Below are positions 55,510 to 63,267 of a stretch of 64,000 bases of DNA, piece after piece. Origin of the DNA: Cognatitamlana onchidii (GTDB lineage Bacteria; Bacteroidota; Bacteroidia; Flavobacteriales; Flavobacteriaceae); contig NZ_SRWZ01000007.1 of assembly GCF_004804355.1 (NCBI RefSeq), positions 124,001-188,000 of the forward strand. The letters run 5' to 3'. The notes under the pieces were generated by a model. It made no database searches and was not told where the DNA came from. It saw nothing but the letters and a program-made list of their open reading frames with translations. The position numbers and the translations under genes were made by a program. Each line of letters starts with the position of its first letter. The first letter of the stretch is position 1.

Positions 55510-56355
55510 CTATTCGAAGGTGTAATTTACCTTGTCAAACTCAGTTAACCTAAAATAGCCATGTGCGTAATTGTCTGGGTTATCTACATTAACACAATTC
55601 CCTTTAAGCTTAGCCGGAATGGCCGAGAACGGATCTCCTGCACTGTAATATTGCTCAATTAAAAGTCTTACATAATTAAAATAAGATTCCGATATACCAT
55701 ACAGCGCAATCTCCACCTCATCGCCAGGGTTAAATTCTGCCTCAGGGTCATTATCATCTCTTTCTTTTTCAAAAAAAGTATCTAACTGATTCCCATTTAC
55801 AAACTCATCTGGAAAATCCTCCAAATTTGGAAATAAATCGCCTTCTTCAATAAACTTGATAAAATAAAAGTTTTTCTCGTCGGCGGGATCGTCCCAAAAA
55901 ATATACACATCAAGAACATCATCATAAAACCCACCTTCAAGCGTTTGCTCCACGGCCTTTATTGGTGAAACCCCATGTAAAGTTTCGGTTGCAGTATACG
56001 TTTCATTATTATAAATAACTTCTAGGGTATAGGTGTTATTAATAACAGGTTCAAAATTTGAAATAATATAATTCCCGTTTTTTTGATCCGTAAAGACATA
56101 TTCTGTACCGTTATTATTATTAGTTACTTTAACACTGGCTCCAGTAACAGGAACTAGCTTATTAGTATCAAAATAAGGTGTTGAAGTACTTAGAGAGATC
56201 AACTGATTATTTCCATCCGTTCCTTTTTGCCAATCTAAAGAGGCTTCAATGACTAGCCTTGACTCAGCACTTGGTACTGTCACCTCGATGACATCCTCAC
56301 AAGATGACGAACTGACTATAAGAATGGCTAAAAATAGTTTTATATATCGTTTCAT
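55510..56355 (-). CDS. DUF4249 family lipoprotein (TonB receptor partner)
   Basis: 281 aa. Lipoprotein signal ends SSSC with C19 (MKRYIKLFLAILIVSSSSCE). The mature protein starts with EVTVPSAESRLVIEASLDWQ, the DUF4249 hallmark, and is rich in beta strands and acidic residues. It lies 5 bp downstream of a TonB-dependent receptor gene; DUF4249/receptor pairs recur in Flavobacteriia in place of SusD, so it is probably the surface ligand-binding partner. ATG start at 56355. Confidence 0.85.
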   Translation of the reverse strand: MKRYIKLFLAILIVSSSSCEDVIEVTVPSAESRLVIEASLDWQKGTDGNNQLISLSTSTPYFDTNKLVPVTGASVKVTNNNNGTEYVFTDQKNGNYIISNFEPVINNTYTLEVIYNNETYTATETLHGVSPIKAVEQTLEGGFYDDVLDVYIFWDDPADEKNFYFIKFIEEGDLFPNLEDFPDEFVNGNQLDTFFEKERDDNDPEAEFNPGDEVEIALYGISESYFNYVRLLIEQYYSAGDPFSAIPAKLKGNCVNVDNPDNYAHGYFRLTEFDKVNYTFE

Positions 56356-56360
56356 AATAA

Positions 56361-58736
56361 TTAAAATTTAAAGTTGTAGGTTACTGAAGGAATAATACCA
56401 AAAATGGCTATTCTAGTGGCTTCATTGTTTCCAGTATCTTGGTTTTGACTAAATGAAATGGAGGCAGCATTTTTTCTGTTATAAACGTTATAAATTCCAA
56501 ATACCCATTCCCCTTTCCAACGTTTGTTATTTTTATTCCCCGGACTGAGTATTGCTGAAACATCTAATCGATGATATGCTGGAAGCCTGCTTTCATTTCT
56601 ATCAGCGTAACTTGCAATAGAGAGATCCTCATACTGGTATTGCCCTACTGGATAGGTTATTGGTCGACCTGTTTGGTAAACCAAGTTCGAACTAAATCGC
56701 CATTTATCATTTAGCTTATAAGTTCCTGTAACAGAAAAATCATGGGTTCTGTCATAAGGTGTATTGTACCACTTTCCTCCATTTATACCTGGGCCTCCAG
56801 CAGTGCCCCCGAGTGTTTTTTGCTCAGATTTGGATAGTGTATAGGCAAACCACCCTGTAAAGCTTCCTTTGTTTTTTTTCAGTAAAACTTCGGCACCGTA
56901 AGCACGAGACTCACCATTTAAAATTTCGGTTTCAATGGTATTATTACCTATTAAACTTGAGCCATCTAAATAATCTATTCGGTTTTCAATCGTTTTATAA
57001 TAGGTTTCAAACTCAACAGAAAACATATTGTTTTTAAAATTCCTGTAATACCCCAGAGCGTACTGATTAGACAACTGCGGTTTAATATAGGTTCCGCTAG
57101 GTGTCCATACATCCAGAGGTGTTACTGCGGACGTATTAGATAATAGATGCATATATTGCGCAGCTCTATTAAAACTGGCTTTTACAGAAGACACTGGGTT
57201 TAGCTGATAGGATAAACCAAACCTAGGTTCTAAATTATTAAAGGTAGCTATACTTTGATTTTTCTTGTAATAGGTCTGACCTAAAACTTCGCCATCTTCA
57301 TAAATATCTAACTTACTATTATAAACAACAGGTTGATTATTAACATACTGCGTAATGTATTGACCACCCAACCTATTAAACATGCTATACCTTAAACCGT
57401 ATTGCACGGTTAGTTTATTTGTTAATTGATGCTCTGCACTAACATACAACCCGCTTTCAAAAGCCCGCTTTTGCTCCAATTTCAGGTAATTGATAGGAGA
57501 TGTCTCCGATGTGGGTTTTACTTCTCCTGGATTTAAGCCATACAAGATGCCACTAACTCCAAAATCGATTCTTATCCTATCATTAAGATAATACCCAAAA
57601 TCATACTTAACATTATAGTTTTTAATATCGGCAATCCAGTCTAGTTCGGCAAAATCTAAAATAACTTGATAATCATATTTACTATAGATTAATGACAAAT
57701 TAGAGAATAGCTTATCATTAAAAACATGATTCCATCTTAAGTTAGCAGATGCATTACCGTAATTGTTTTTTACAATTTTTGAAAGATTAAAGGCATCCCT
57801 GCCGAAATACCCAGACAGAAATAACCTATTGTTCTTATTAAATCTGTAATTTGTCTTAAGGTTTAAGTCGTAAAAAGATATTTTATCATCCTTAAAATCG
57901 TCAATACCTTTCATAAATAGATGCGCATAAGAAGTACGCCCAGCCACCAAAAAAGACCCCTTTTCATTGAATAACGGTGCTTCCAAGGCTAACCTGCTTG
58001 TTATAGTCCCTATCCCACCAGTAGCAGCAAAGTGCTTGCTATTTCCGTCTTTTTGGTGTACATCTAACACCGAGGAAACCCTACCTCCAAATTTTGCTGG
58101 AATATCGCCTTTGTAAAGTTTAATATTTTTAATGGCATCTGTATTAAATACAGAAAAGAAACCAAAAAAATGTGAGGTATTGTAAATTATGGCCTCGTCC
58201 AACAGTACTAAATTTTGATCGACAGCTCCCCCTCTTACATTAAACCCTCCAGTTCCTTCTCCGTTATTGGTAACACCAGGCAATAATTGAATGGATTTTA
58301 TAACATCTACCTCTCCCAAAACAGCTGGCATTTGTTTAATGGTACCAGCATTTAACTTAGAAACTCCCGTTTCAGGGCTTTTAATACTTACCCGTTCTGA
58401 TTCCTCAGCAATCACGACAACCTCCTCTAGTTGCTCGGTAAGCTCCTCAATTTCAAAATCGAGTACTTGGTCCTTGTCTAATACAATCTTTTTAGATGTT
58501 TCCTTATACCCCATATAAGACACCACCAAGGTGTAAGCCCCTGGTTTTGCAGATAAAGAGTAAAACCCATAAGCATTTGTAATGGTTCCTATAGAGGTTC
58601 CTTTTAAAAACACCGTGGCCCCTAACAAGGTTTCGCCATTTTTAAAGTCTTTAACGGTTCCCCTAACACTATGCGTGTTTTGAGCCGTGAGTGATATGCC
58701 AAATAATAAGCATATTCCTAATAGAATTTTTTTCAT
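56361..58736 (-). CDS. TonB-dependent receptor with carboxypeptidase-like regulatory domain
   Basis: 791 aa. A signal peptide (MKKILLGICLLFGISLTAQ) is followed by a CarboxypepD_reg-like domain (about 22-105, VRGTVKDFKNGETLLGATVF), a plug domain (about 115-225, with SIQLLPGVTNNGEGTGGFNV) and a 22-strand-type barrel ending in IPSVTYNFKF, whose terminal F is the usual BamA signal. It imports an unknown ligand across the outer membrane using TonB energy, with the DUF4249 lipoprotein. ATG start at 58736. Confidence 0.93.
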   Translation of the reverse strand: MKKILLGICLLFGISLTAQNTHSVRGTVKDFKNGETLLGATVFLKGTSIGTITNAYGFYSLSAKPGAYTLVVSYMGYKETSKKIVLDKDQVLDFEIEELTEQLEEVVVIAEESERVSIKSPETGVSKLNAGTIKQMPAVLGEVDVIKSIQLLPGVTNNGEGTGGFNVRGGAVDQNLVLLDEAIIYNTSHFFGFFSVFNTDAIKNIKLYKGDIPAKFGGRVSSVLDVHQKDGNSKHFAATGGIGTITSRLALEAPLFNEKGSFLVAGRTSYAHLFMKGIDDFKDDKISFYDLNLKTNYRFNKNNRLFLSGYFGRDAFNLSKIVKNNYGNASANLRWNHVFNDKLFSNLSLIYSKYDYQVILDFAELDWIADIKNYNVKYDFGYYLNDRIRIDFGVSGILYGLNPGEVKPTSETSPINYLKLEQKRAFESGLYVSAEHQLTNKLTVQYGLRYSMFNRLGGQYITQYVNNQPVVYNSKLDIYEDGEVLGQTYYKKNQSIATFNNLEPRFGLSYQLNPVSSVKASFNRAAQYMHLLSNTSAVTPLDVWTPSGTYIKPQLSNQYALGYYRNFKNNMFSVEFETYYKTIENRIDYLDGSSLIGNNTIETEILNGESRAYGAEVLLKKNKGSFTGWFAYTLSKSEQKTLGGTAGGPGINGGKWYNTPYDRTHDFSVTGTYKLNDKWRFSSNLVYQTGRPITYPVGQYQYEDLSIASYADRNESRLPAYHRLDVSAILSPGNKNNKRWKGEWVFGIYNVYNRKNAASISFSQNQDTGNNEATRIAIFGIIPSVTYNFKF

Positions 58737-59131
58737 TTTAATTTGTTCGTTTTTTGATTGTTGATACCATCATAGACAACCCAAATATGATAGGGTTGCA
58801 TAAAAAACTAAACACAATGAAAATTTAAATACTTACCGATACTCCCAAAAACAAATTATTTGAGGTGGCATAACACTATTTGAATTAAAATATTGACCAA
58901 TATGACTTTTTCGCAAGAAACTTAAGTGTGCTGAACAGTATGACCGGTACAAGTTCTTAATAGTAACCCTGTAAAGTTGACTAAGAACTCATTGGACTAA
59001 TTAGGTCTAAGAAAGCAATGCGTGATGAAATTATCCATTCTTACACACACTCTTTGTGTTTAAATTAAATGTAATTGACGTAAAAAAAAGAAGATTGAAT
59101 TAAAAAGTTTTGTCTATTGAATAAATAAAAA
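58737..59131. other. Intergenic region upstream of the TonB receptor
   Basis: No convincing gene in about 400 bp on either strand. It holds two inverted repeats: CAACCC (58777-58782)/GGGTTG (58793-58798) with a 10-nt loop, 40 bp before the receptor ATG, and AGTTCTTA (58952-58959)/TAAGAACT (58982-58989) with a 22-nt spacer. The first could be a leader hairpin or operator. I do not recognise a riboswitch. Confidence 0.4.
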
Positions 59132-59160
59132 AATCCTATTAAGCAACACTCAATAGGATT
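59132..59160 (-). terminator. Terminator after the OmpH-like gene
   Basis: A perfect 9-bp inverted repeat (AATCCTATT 59132-59140, AATAGGATT 59152-59160) with an 11-nt loop, followed on the minus strand by five or more T. It lies 27 bp after the OmpH-like stop. Confidence 0.75.
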
Positions 59161-59187
59161 ATCTGTTTGAAAATCAATATATTAAAA

Positions 59188-59709
59188 CTACTCGTAAGCG
59201 TTATTAAGAGCCTCTAAAACCGTTTGCGTTAAATCATTCTCGTCTGCTCCATACATAACCGATGCAGCCGCATCACTTGTACCTAATATATACGTATAGC
59301 CATTCTTTTTACCATAATCCTTAACATAGTCTTTTACTTTTACAATTAAAGTATCTATTTCCGCCTGGAATTCTTGGGTTATCTGGCTTTGTTCAAACTG
59401 CATCTGCTGTTGAAGCATCTGCTGCTTTTGCTGTAAGCCTGTCATAAGTTCTTCTGCCTTCTTTCTGTTATTTGTCTGTGCTAGTTTTTGGGCCTCGGTT
59501 TGCGTACTTTGAGCTTCCAACTGAAAAGCCTGACTTATACTATCCGCTCTTTTTCTAAAAGCCTCTTCTTTCTTTTGAAATTTTGCCTCGACATCCTTCT
59601 TTTCTTGATAATCGTTAATAATAGTACCGTTGTTTACAAATCCAATTTTTTGTTGCTGACAAGAAAATAAGCTCAAGGCTATAACTGCAGTAAAAAGTAT
59701 GTTTTTCAT
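59188..59709 (-). CDS. OmpH/Skp-family periplasmic chaperone-like lipoprotein
   Basis: 173 aa from ATG 59709; a longer TTG frame from 59742 adds 11 unlikely residues. The signal ends in LFSC with C17, so it is probably a lipoprotein rather than a free periplasmic Skp. The mature part is a long helical coiled coil rich in Q, E and K (about 35-120) and ends in a YILGTSDAAASVMYG beta segment, as in Skp/OmpH. The family holds outer-membrane proteins during transit. A TACATTTG element (59738-59731) is a candidate promoter. Confidence 0.85.
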   Translation of the reverse strand: MKNILFTAVIALSLFSCQQQKIGFVNNGTIINDYQEKKDVEAKFQKKEEAFRKRADSISQAFQLEAQSTQTEAQKLAQTNNRKKAEELMTGLQQKQQMLQQQMQFEQSQITQEFQAEIDTLIVKVKDYVKDYGKKNGYTYILGTSDAAASVMYGADENDLTQTVLEALNNAYE

Positions 59710-59934
59710 TATTCTGTTTTTATATCCGGACAAATGTAGCAAAGTAAGTTAAAAAGCGACCTTTAATTGATTCTACTTTAACGTATTATAAAAATCTATA
59801 TACTTAACATAAACCAATCAATTATATTTATACAAAACTACTTACTGCGAAGCGATTTAAAACACTTTTAAAAAAAGGATAATCACTTTTGCGTTTTTCA
59901 AGAAAAACCCGCCACAAAGCCTTTAAATTAAATT

Positions 59935-60795
59935 TTATTTGTTTTTTATGATATAAATGAGCGAAGAGGCCTCTTTTGTGGAGACGGCTTTCAGATTTGA
60001 AAGTAAACCAATCCAAAGCCCCCTAATAGCATTCATTTTTCCAGTTTTGTATTTTTCTGAAAGCATACTTACATAAAACGCATCAAACCACATAGGTTTT
60101 ACTTTAATAACCTCCATTTCTATACTATTAAATAATTTTGAAACAGACTTTCTATTAAAATGCCATAAATGTCTCGGAACATCGAAAGCTGCCCAGAATG
60201 ATTTATAATACCCCGCATCAAAACTTCTATAATTCGGTACCGCAATTACTAAAGTTCCATTTGTTTTAAGTAATTTTTTAAACACAGCAAGCTGTTCATT
60301 TAAATTTGGCAAATGTTCCAAAACATGCCATAACGTAATAACATCAAAACTATTATTTTCAAATTGTAAAAGTTGCTCTATATTATAAACTGCTTTATGT
60401 GTTTTTGAATTAGCAATAGCTCTAGCCTCATCGTTGGGTTCGACTCCAGAAATACTCCAACCATTATTTTGTGCTTTGTGCAAAAAATCTCCAGTACCAC
60501 ACCCAACATCTAAAAGTGTCTTTTTTTCTCCAGCAAAATTATTTATCAAACTAAGTTTACTTTTTAATGAAAATGATCTTACCAGATGATATACCTTTTC
60601 AAAAACATTTCGCTTGGCATCTGTATGAGAAATATAATCTTCACTCTGATAATATTTAGGCAAATTATTTGAGGAAGGCTGAGGAAATGTTTCTAAAAAC
60701 CCATAAACGGAGTTTTTAATTAACCCAAACATTTCTCCTGAAACAGAGTAGTCTTTAACTTTTAAACGAACACGTTTTTGATTTGTTTTTAGCAC
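59935..60795 (-). CDS. Class I SAM-dependent methyltransferase
   Basis: 286 aa. The SAM motif I is LLDVGCGTGDFL, motif II-like VITLWHVLEHLPN and post-I VEPN; the N-terminal SVSGEMFGLI and FLETFPQP are seen in a flavobacterial clade of envelope-associated methyltransferases. The substrate is unknown. The start is GTG 60795, since no ATG precedes motif-bearing residues near. A parS-like palindrome lies in the 111-bp gap to mnmG upstream. Confidence 0.85.
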   Translation of the reverse strand: MLKTNQKRVRLKVKDYSVSGEMFGLIKNSVYGFLETFPQPSSNNLPKYYQSEDYISHTDAKRNVFEKVYHLVRSFSLKSKLSLINNFAGEKKTLLDVGCGTGDFLHKAQNNGWSISGVEPNDEARAIANSKTHKAVYNIEQLLQFENNSFDVITLWHVLEHLPNLNEQLAVFKKLLKTNGTLVIAVPNYRSFDAGYYKSFWAAFDVPRHLWHFNRKSVSKLFNSIEMEVIKVKPMWFDAFYVSMLSEKYKTGKMNAIRGLWIGLLSNLKAVSTKEASSLIYIIKNK

Positions 60796-60873
60796 GAACT
60801 ATAAATTGTTACACCACTTATTACTCTTGAAATTGTATTCACGTTTCTTTGAAAAACCTGTGTTTTTTTACAA

Positions 60874-60889
60874 TGTTCCACGTGGAACA
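60874..60889. promoter_or_regulatory. parS-like ParB-binding palindrome (copy 1)
   Basis: TGTTCCACGTGGAACA, a perfect 16-bp palindrome. It matches the bacterial parS consensus TGTTnCACGTGnAACA (B. subtilis TGTTTCACGTGAAACA), differing only in the variable inner positions. It lies between mnmG and the methyltransferase gene, and an identical copy lies 1.9 kb away upstream of mnmG. Confidence 0.85.
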
Positions 60890-60906
60890 CTAATTTTTCA
60901 CGAAAC

Positions 60907-62778
60907 TTATCTGCCCATATAAACTAATAAAACAGAAATATCGTTGGGAGACACCCCACTAATTCTTGATGCTTGCGACACCGTTGTAGGTTGTATTTTT
61001 TTCAATTTTTCCCGAGCTTCAAAACTCATAGATTTAATAACTGAATAGTCAAAATTCTCGGGTATTTTTACATACTCCAATCGACTTAATTTATCAGCAT
61101 TGTTCTTTTCCTTTGCAATATATCCCGCATATTTTACTTGAATTTCCGCTTGCTCAATCATCTCCCTATCCAAACCATGTTCTTGAATATAAGAAGCCAC
61201 TCTGCCCAATTCCCTGAGATCATTCATCTCAATATTAGGTCTAGCAAAAATTTTAAAAAGCTTACCCGACTGCTTTACCATTGCCGAGTTTTTAGCTTTG
61301 AGAATAGGGTTAATCTCTTCCGGTTTTACGCTTTGATTTTCAAAAAAACGAACGAATTGTTTCGCTGATTCATGCTTCTCCTCCATTCTTCTAAGACGCT
61401 TTTCTGTTGCTAATCCCAGCGCAAACCCTTTTGGCGTTAATCTTAAATCTGCATTATCTTGACGCAATAAGGTTCTATATTCTGCCCTCGAAGTAAACAT
61501 CCTATATGGCTCTTCGGTTCCTTTTGTAATCAAATCATCAACTAAAACACCAATATAAGCTTCATCTCTTTTAAGTGTAAAAACATCTCTCTCCTGAACT
61601 TTTAAACTAGCATTAACACCAGCCATCAAACCTTGAGACGCTGCTTCTTCGTACCCTGTGGTACCATTAATCTGCCCAGCAAAATACAAGCCATTTACTA
61701 ATTTTGTTTCCAAAGTATGCTTTAATTGCGTTGGTGGAAAATAATCGTACTCAATAGCGTAACCTGGTCTAAAAAACTTTACATTTTCGAAACCTGCCAC
61801 AGAACGCAACGCCTTGAATTGAACATCCTCTGGTAATGAGGTCGAGAACCCATTAACATAAACCTCACAAGTATTCCAACCCTCTGGCTCAATAAACAAT
61901 TGATGCCTATCCTTATCTGCAAACCTATTTATTTTATCTTCAATAGAAGGACAATAACGAGGCCCTAAACTCTTAATTCTACCATTGAACATAGGCGACC
62001 TATCAAAGCCTTCTCGAAGCAAGTCGTGCACCACTTCGCTCGTGTAGGTCATATAACAAGAACGTTGTGTCTCCAACGGTTTTGTAATATCTAAATAAGA
62101 AAACTTTTCTGGGTTATCATCTCCAGGTTGTTCCACCATTTTAGTATAATCTAAAGACCTACCATCAACTCTAGGTGGTGTACCCGTTTTCATTCTTCCT
62201 GAGTCAAAGCCTAAATCCACTAGTTGCTCTGTAATCCCAGTCGCAGCTTTTTCCCCAGCTCTTCCTCCTCCAAAATTCTTATCCCCAATATGAATTAACC
62301 CATTCAAAAACGTTCCATTAGTTAATACCACCGTTTTGGCTTTTACCTCTACACCGAGGGATGTTTTTACACCAACCACCTTGTCTCTTTCAATTAGTAA
62401 TCCAGACACCATCTCTTGATAAAAATCAAGATTAGGTGTGCGCTCTAAAAGCATTCTCCAATCCTCAGCAAATCGCATTCTATCACTTTGCACCCGTGGA
62501 CTCCACATTGCTGGTCCTTTAGACTTATTAAGCATTTTAAACTGTATAGCCGACGTATCAGATACGATACCACTGTAACCCCCCAAGGCATCAATCTCAC
62601 GTACTATTTGTCCTTTAGCGATACCACCCATAGCTGGATTACAAGACATTTGCGCAATATTTTGCAAGTTCATCGTAATAAGTAATGTTTTGCTACCCAT
62701 GTTAGCAGCAGCAGCAGCAGCTTCACTTCCCGCATGCCCAGCACCAACAACTATAACATCATAAACTTCGTTAAACAT
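60907..62778 (-). CDS. mnmG: tRNA uridine-5-carboxymethylaminomethyl synthesis enzyme MnmG
   Basis: 623 aa from ATG 62778. The FAD motif is VVGAGHAGSEAAAAAANMG (10-28); CNPAMGGIAKGQIVREIDAL and TGTPPRVDGRSLDY, plus the C-terminal TVSQASRISGVSPNDISVL helix, are diagnostic of MnmG/GidA. With MnmE it modifies the wobble uridine of tRNAs. The open frame extends to a GTG at 62814, but that stretch (MFHVEHV) merely translates the parS palindrome. The gene commonly sits close to the replication origin, and here parS sites flank it. Confidence 0.96.
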   Translation of the reverse strand: MFNEVYDVIVVGAGHAGSEAAAAAANMGSKTLLITMNLQNIAQMSCNPAMGGIAKGQIVREIDALGGYSGIVSDTSAIQFKMLNKSKGPAMWSPRVQSDRMRFAEDWRMLLERTPNLDFYQEMVSGLLIERDKVVGVKTSLGVEVKAKTVVLTNGTFLNGLIHIGDKNFGGGRAGEKAATGITEQLVDLGFDSGRMKTGTPPRVDGRSLDYTKMVEQPGDDNPEKFSYLDITKPLETQRSCYMTYTSEVVHDLLREGFDRSPMFNGRIKSLGPRYCPSIEDKINRFADKDRHQLFIEPEGWNTCEVYVNGFSTSLPEDVQFKALRSVAGFENVKFFRPGYAIEYDYFPPTQLKHTLETKLVNGLYFAGQINGTTGYEEAASQGLMAGVNASLKVQERDVFTLKRDEAYIGVLVDDLITKGTEEPYRMFTSRAEYRTLLRQDNADLRLTPKGFALGLATEKRLRRMEEKHESAKQFVRFFENQSVKPEEINPILKAKNSAMVKQSGKLFKIFARPNIEMNDLRELGRVASYIQEHGLDREMIEQAEIQVKYAGYIAKEKNNADKLSRLEYVKIPENFDYSVIKSMSFEAREKLKKIQPTTVSQASRISGVSPNDISVLLVYMGR

Positions 62779-62797
62779 AATAAGCTTTTCATTAACA

Positions 62798-62813
62798 TGT
62801 TCCACGTGGAACA
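62798..62813. promoter_or_regulatory. parS-like ParB-binding palindrome (copy 2)
   Basis: Identical 16-bp palindrome TGTTCCACGTGGAACA to copy 1, 20 bp before the mnmG ATG and downstream of a TATATTTG element, so it would lie in the 5' leader of the mnmG message. Matches parS consensus by eye. Confidence 0.85.
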
Positions 62814-62831
62814 CATCTTCGTTTAAGTCTG

Positions 62832-62839
62832 CAAATATA
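62832..62839 (-). promoter_or_regulatory. -7 element upstream of mnmG
   Basis: On the minus strand TATATTTG (62839-62832) matches TAnnTTTG. The RNA would begin near 62825, about 47 nt before the ATG, with the parS palindrome inside the leader. I found no -33 TTG at the expected spacing. Confidence 0.35.
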
Positions 62840-62850
62840 CGCCGAAATCT

Positions 62851-63267
62851 TTAATAAGTACTAAGCTGCCCAAGGTAGAAGTTCTCCTTGTTGCGCATAA
62901 GCTTGGCTTCACCCTCAGACTTGTCTTTATATCCACAATAGTGTAGAATGCCATGGATAATAACGCGATTAATCTCTTCGTCAAATGAAACACCATACTC
63001 CTTTGCGTTTTCCTTAACACGCTCAACAGAAATAAATATATCGCCCTGCAGAAGTTTCCCGACAGAATAATCAAAACTAATAATGTCGGTAAGGGTATCA
63101 TGATTAAGGTACTCTACATTTAATTTATGAAGATATTCATCGTCACAAAACACATAGTTTATTTCCTCTAATTTACACCCTTCCGATGTGATGGTTTCAA
63201 CTATCCATTTAGAAATCCTACCTTCTTCATCTAAACTAAATGCCGTTTCGTAATTGAAGTTAATCAT
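62851..63267 (-). CDS. ybeY: Endoribonuclease YbeY (rRNA maturation)
   Basis: 138 aa. The zinc motif is HGILHYCGYKDKSE with H105 and H109; the third metal ligand, His in the E. coli motif HGxLHLxGYDH, is D115 here. DIISFDY and GDIFISVERV (near 61 and 75) are the conserved upstream blocks. The enzyme processes 16S rRNA 3' ends and surveys 70S ribosomes. The start overlaps the DUF4175 gene's 3' end by 8 bp. ATG start at 63267. Confidence 0.92.
   Translation of the reverse strand: MINFNYETAFSLDEEGRISKWIVETITSEGCKLEEINYVFCDDEYLHKLNVEYLNHDTLTDIISFDYSVGKLLQGDIFISVERVKENAKEYGVSFDEEINRVIIHGILHYCGYKDKSEGEAKLMRNKENFYLGQLSTY

Noticed and set aside
59828-60016. 62-codon open frame on the minus strand after the methyltransferase
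   Set aside because: It overlaps the methyltransferase end by 82 bp in another frame and has no recognisable pattern; the methyltransferase already ends naturally.
62779-62814. Extended MnmG start at GTG 62814
   Set aside because: The extra residues simply translate the parS palindrome; the ATG at 62778 gives the usual MnmG N-terminus close to the FAD motif.
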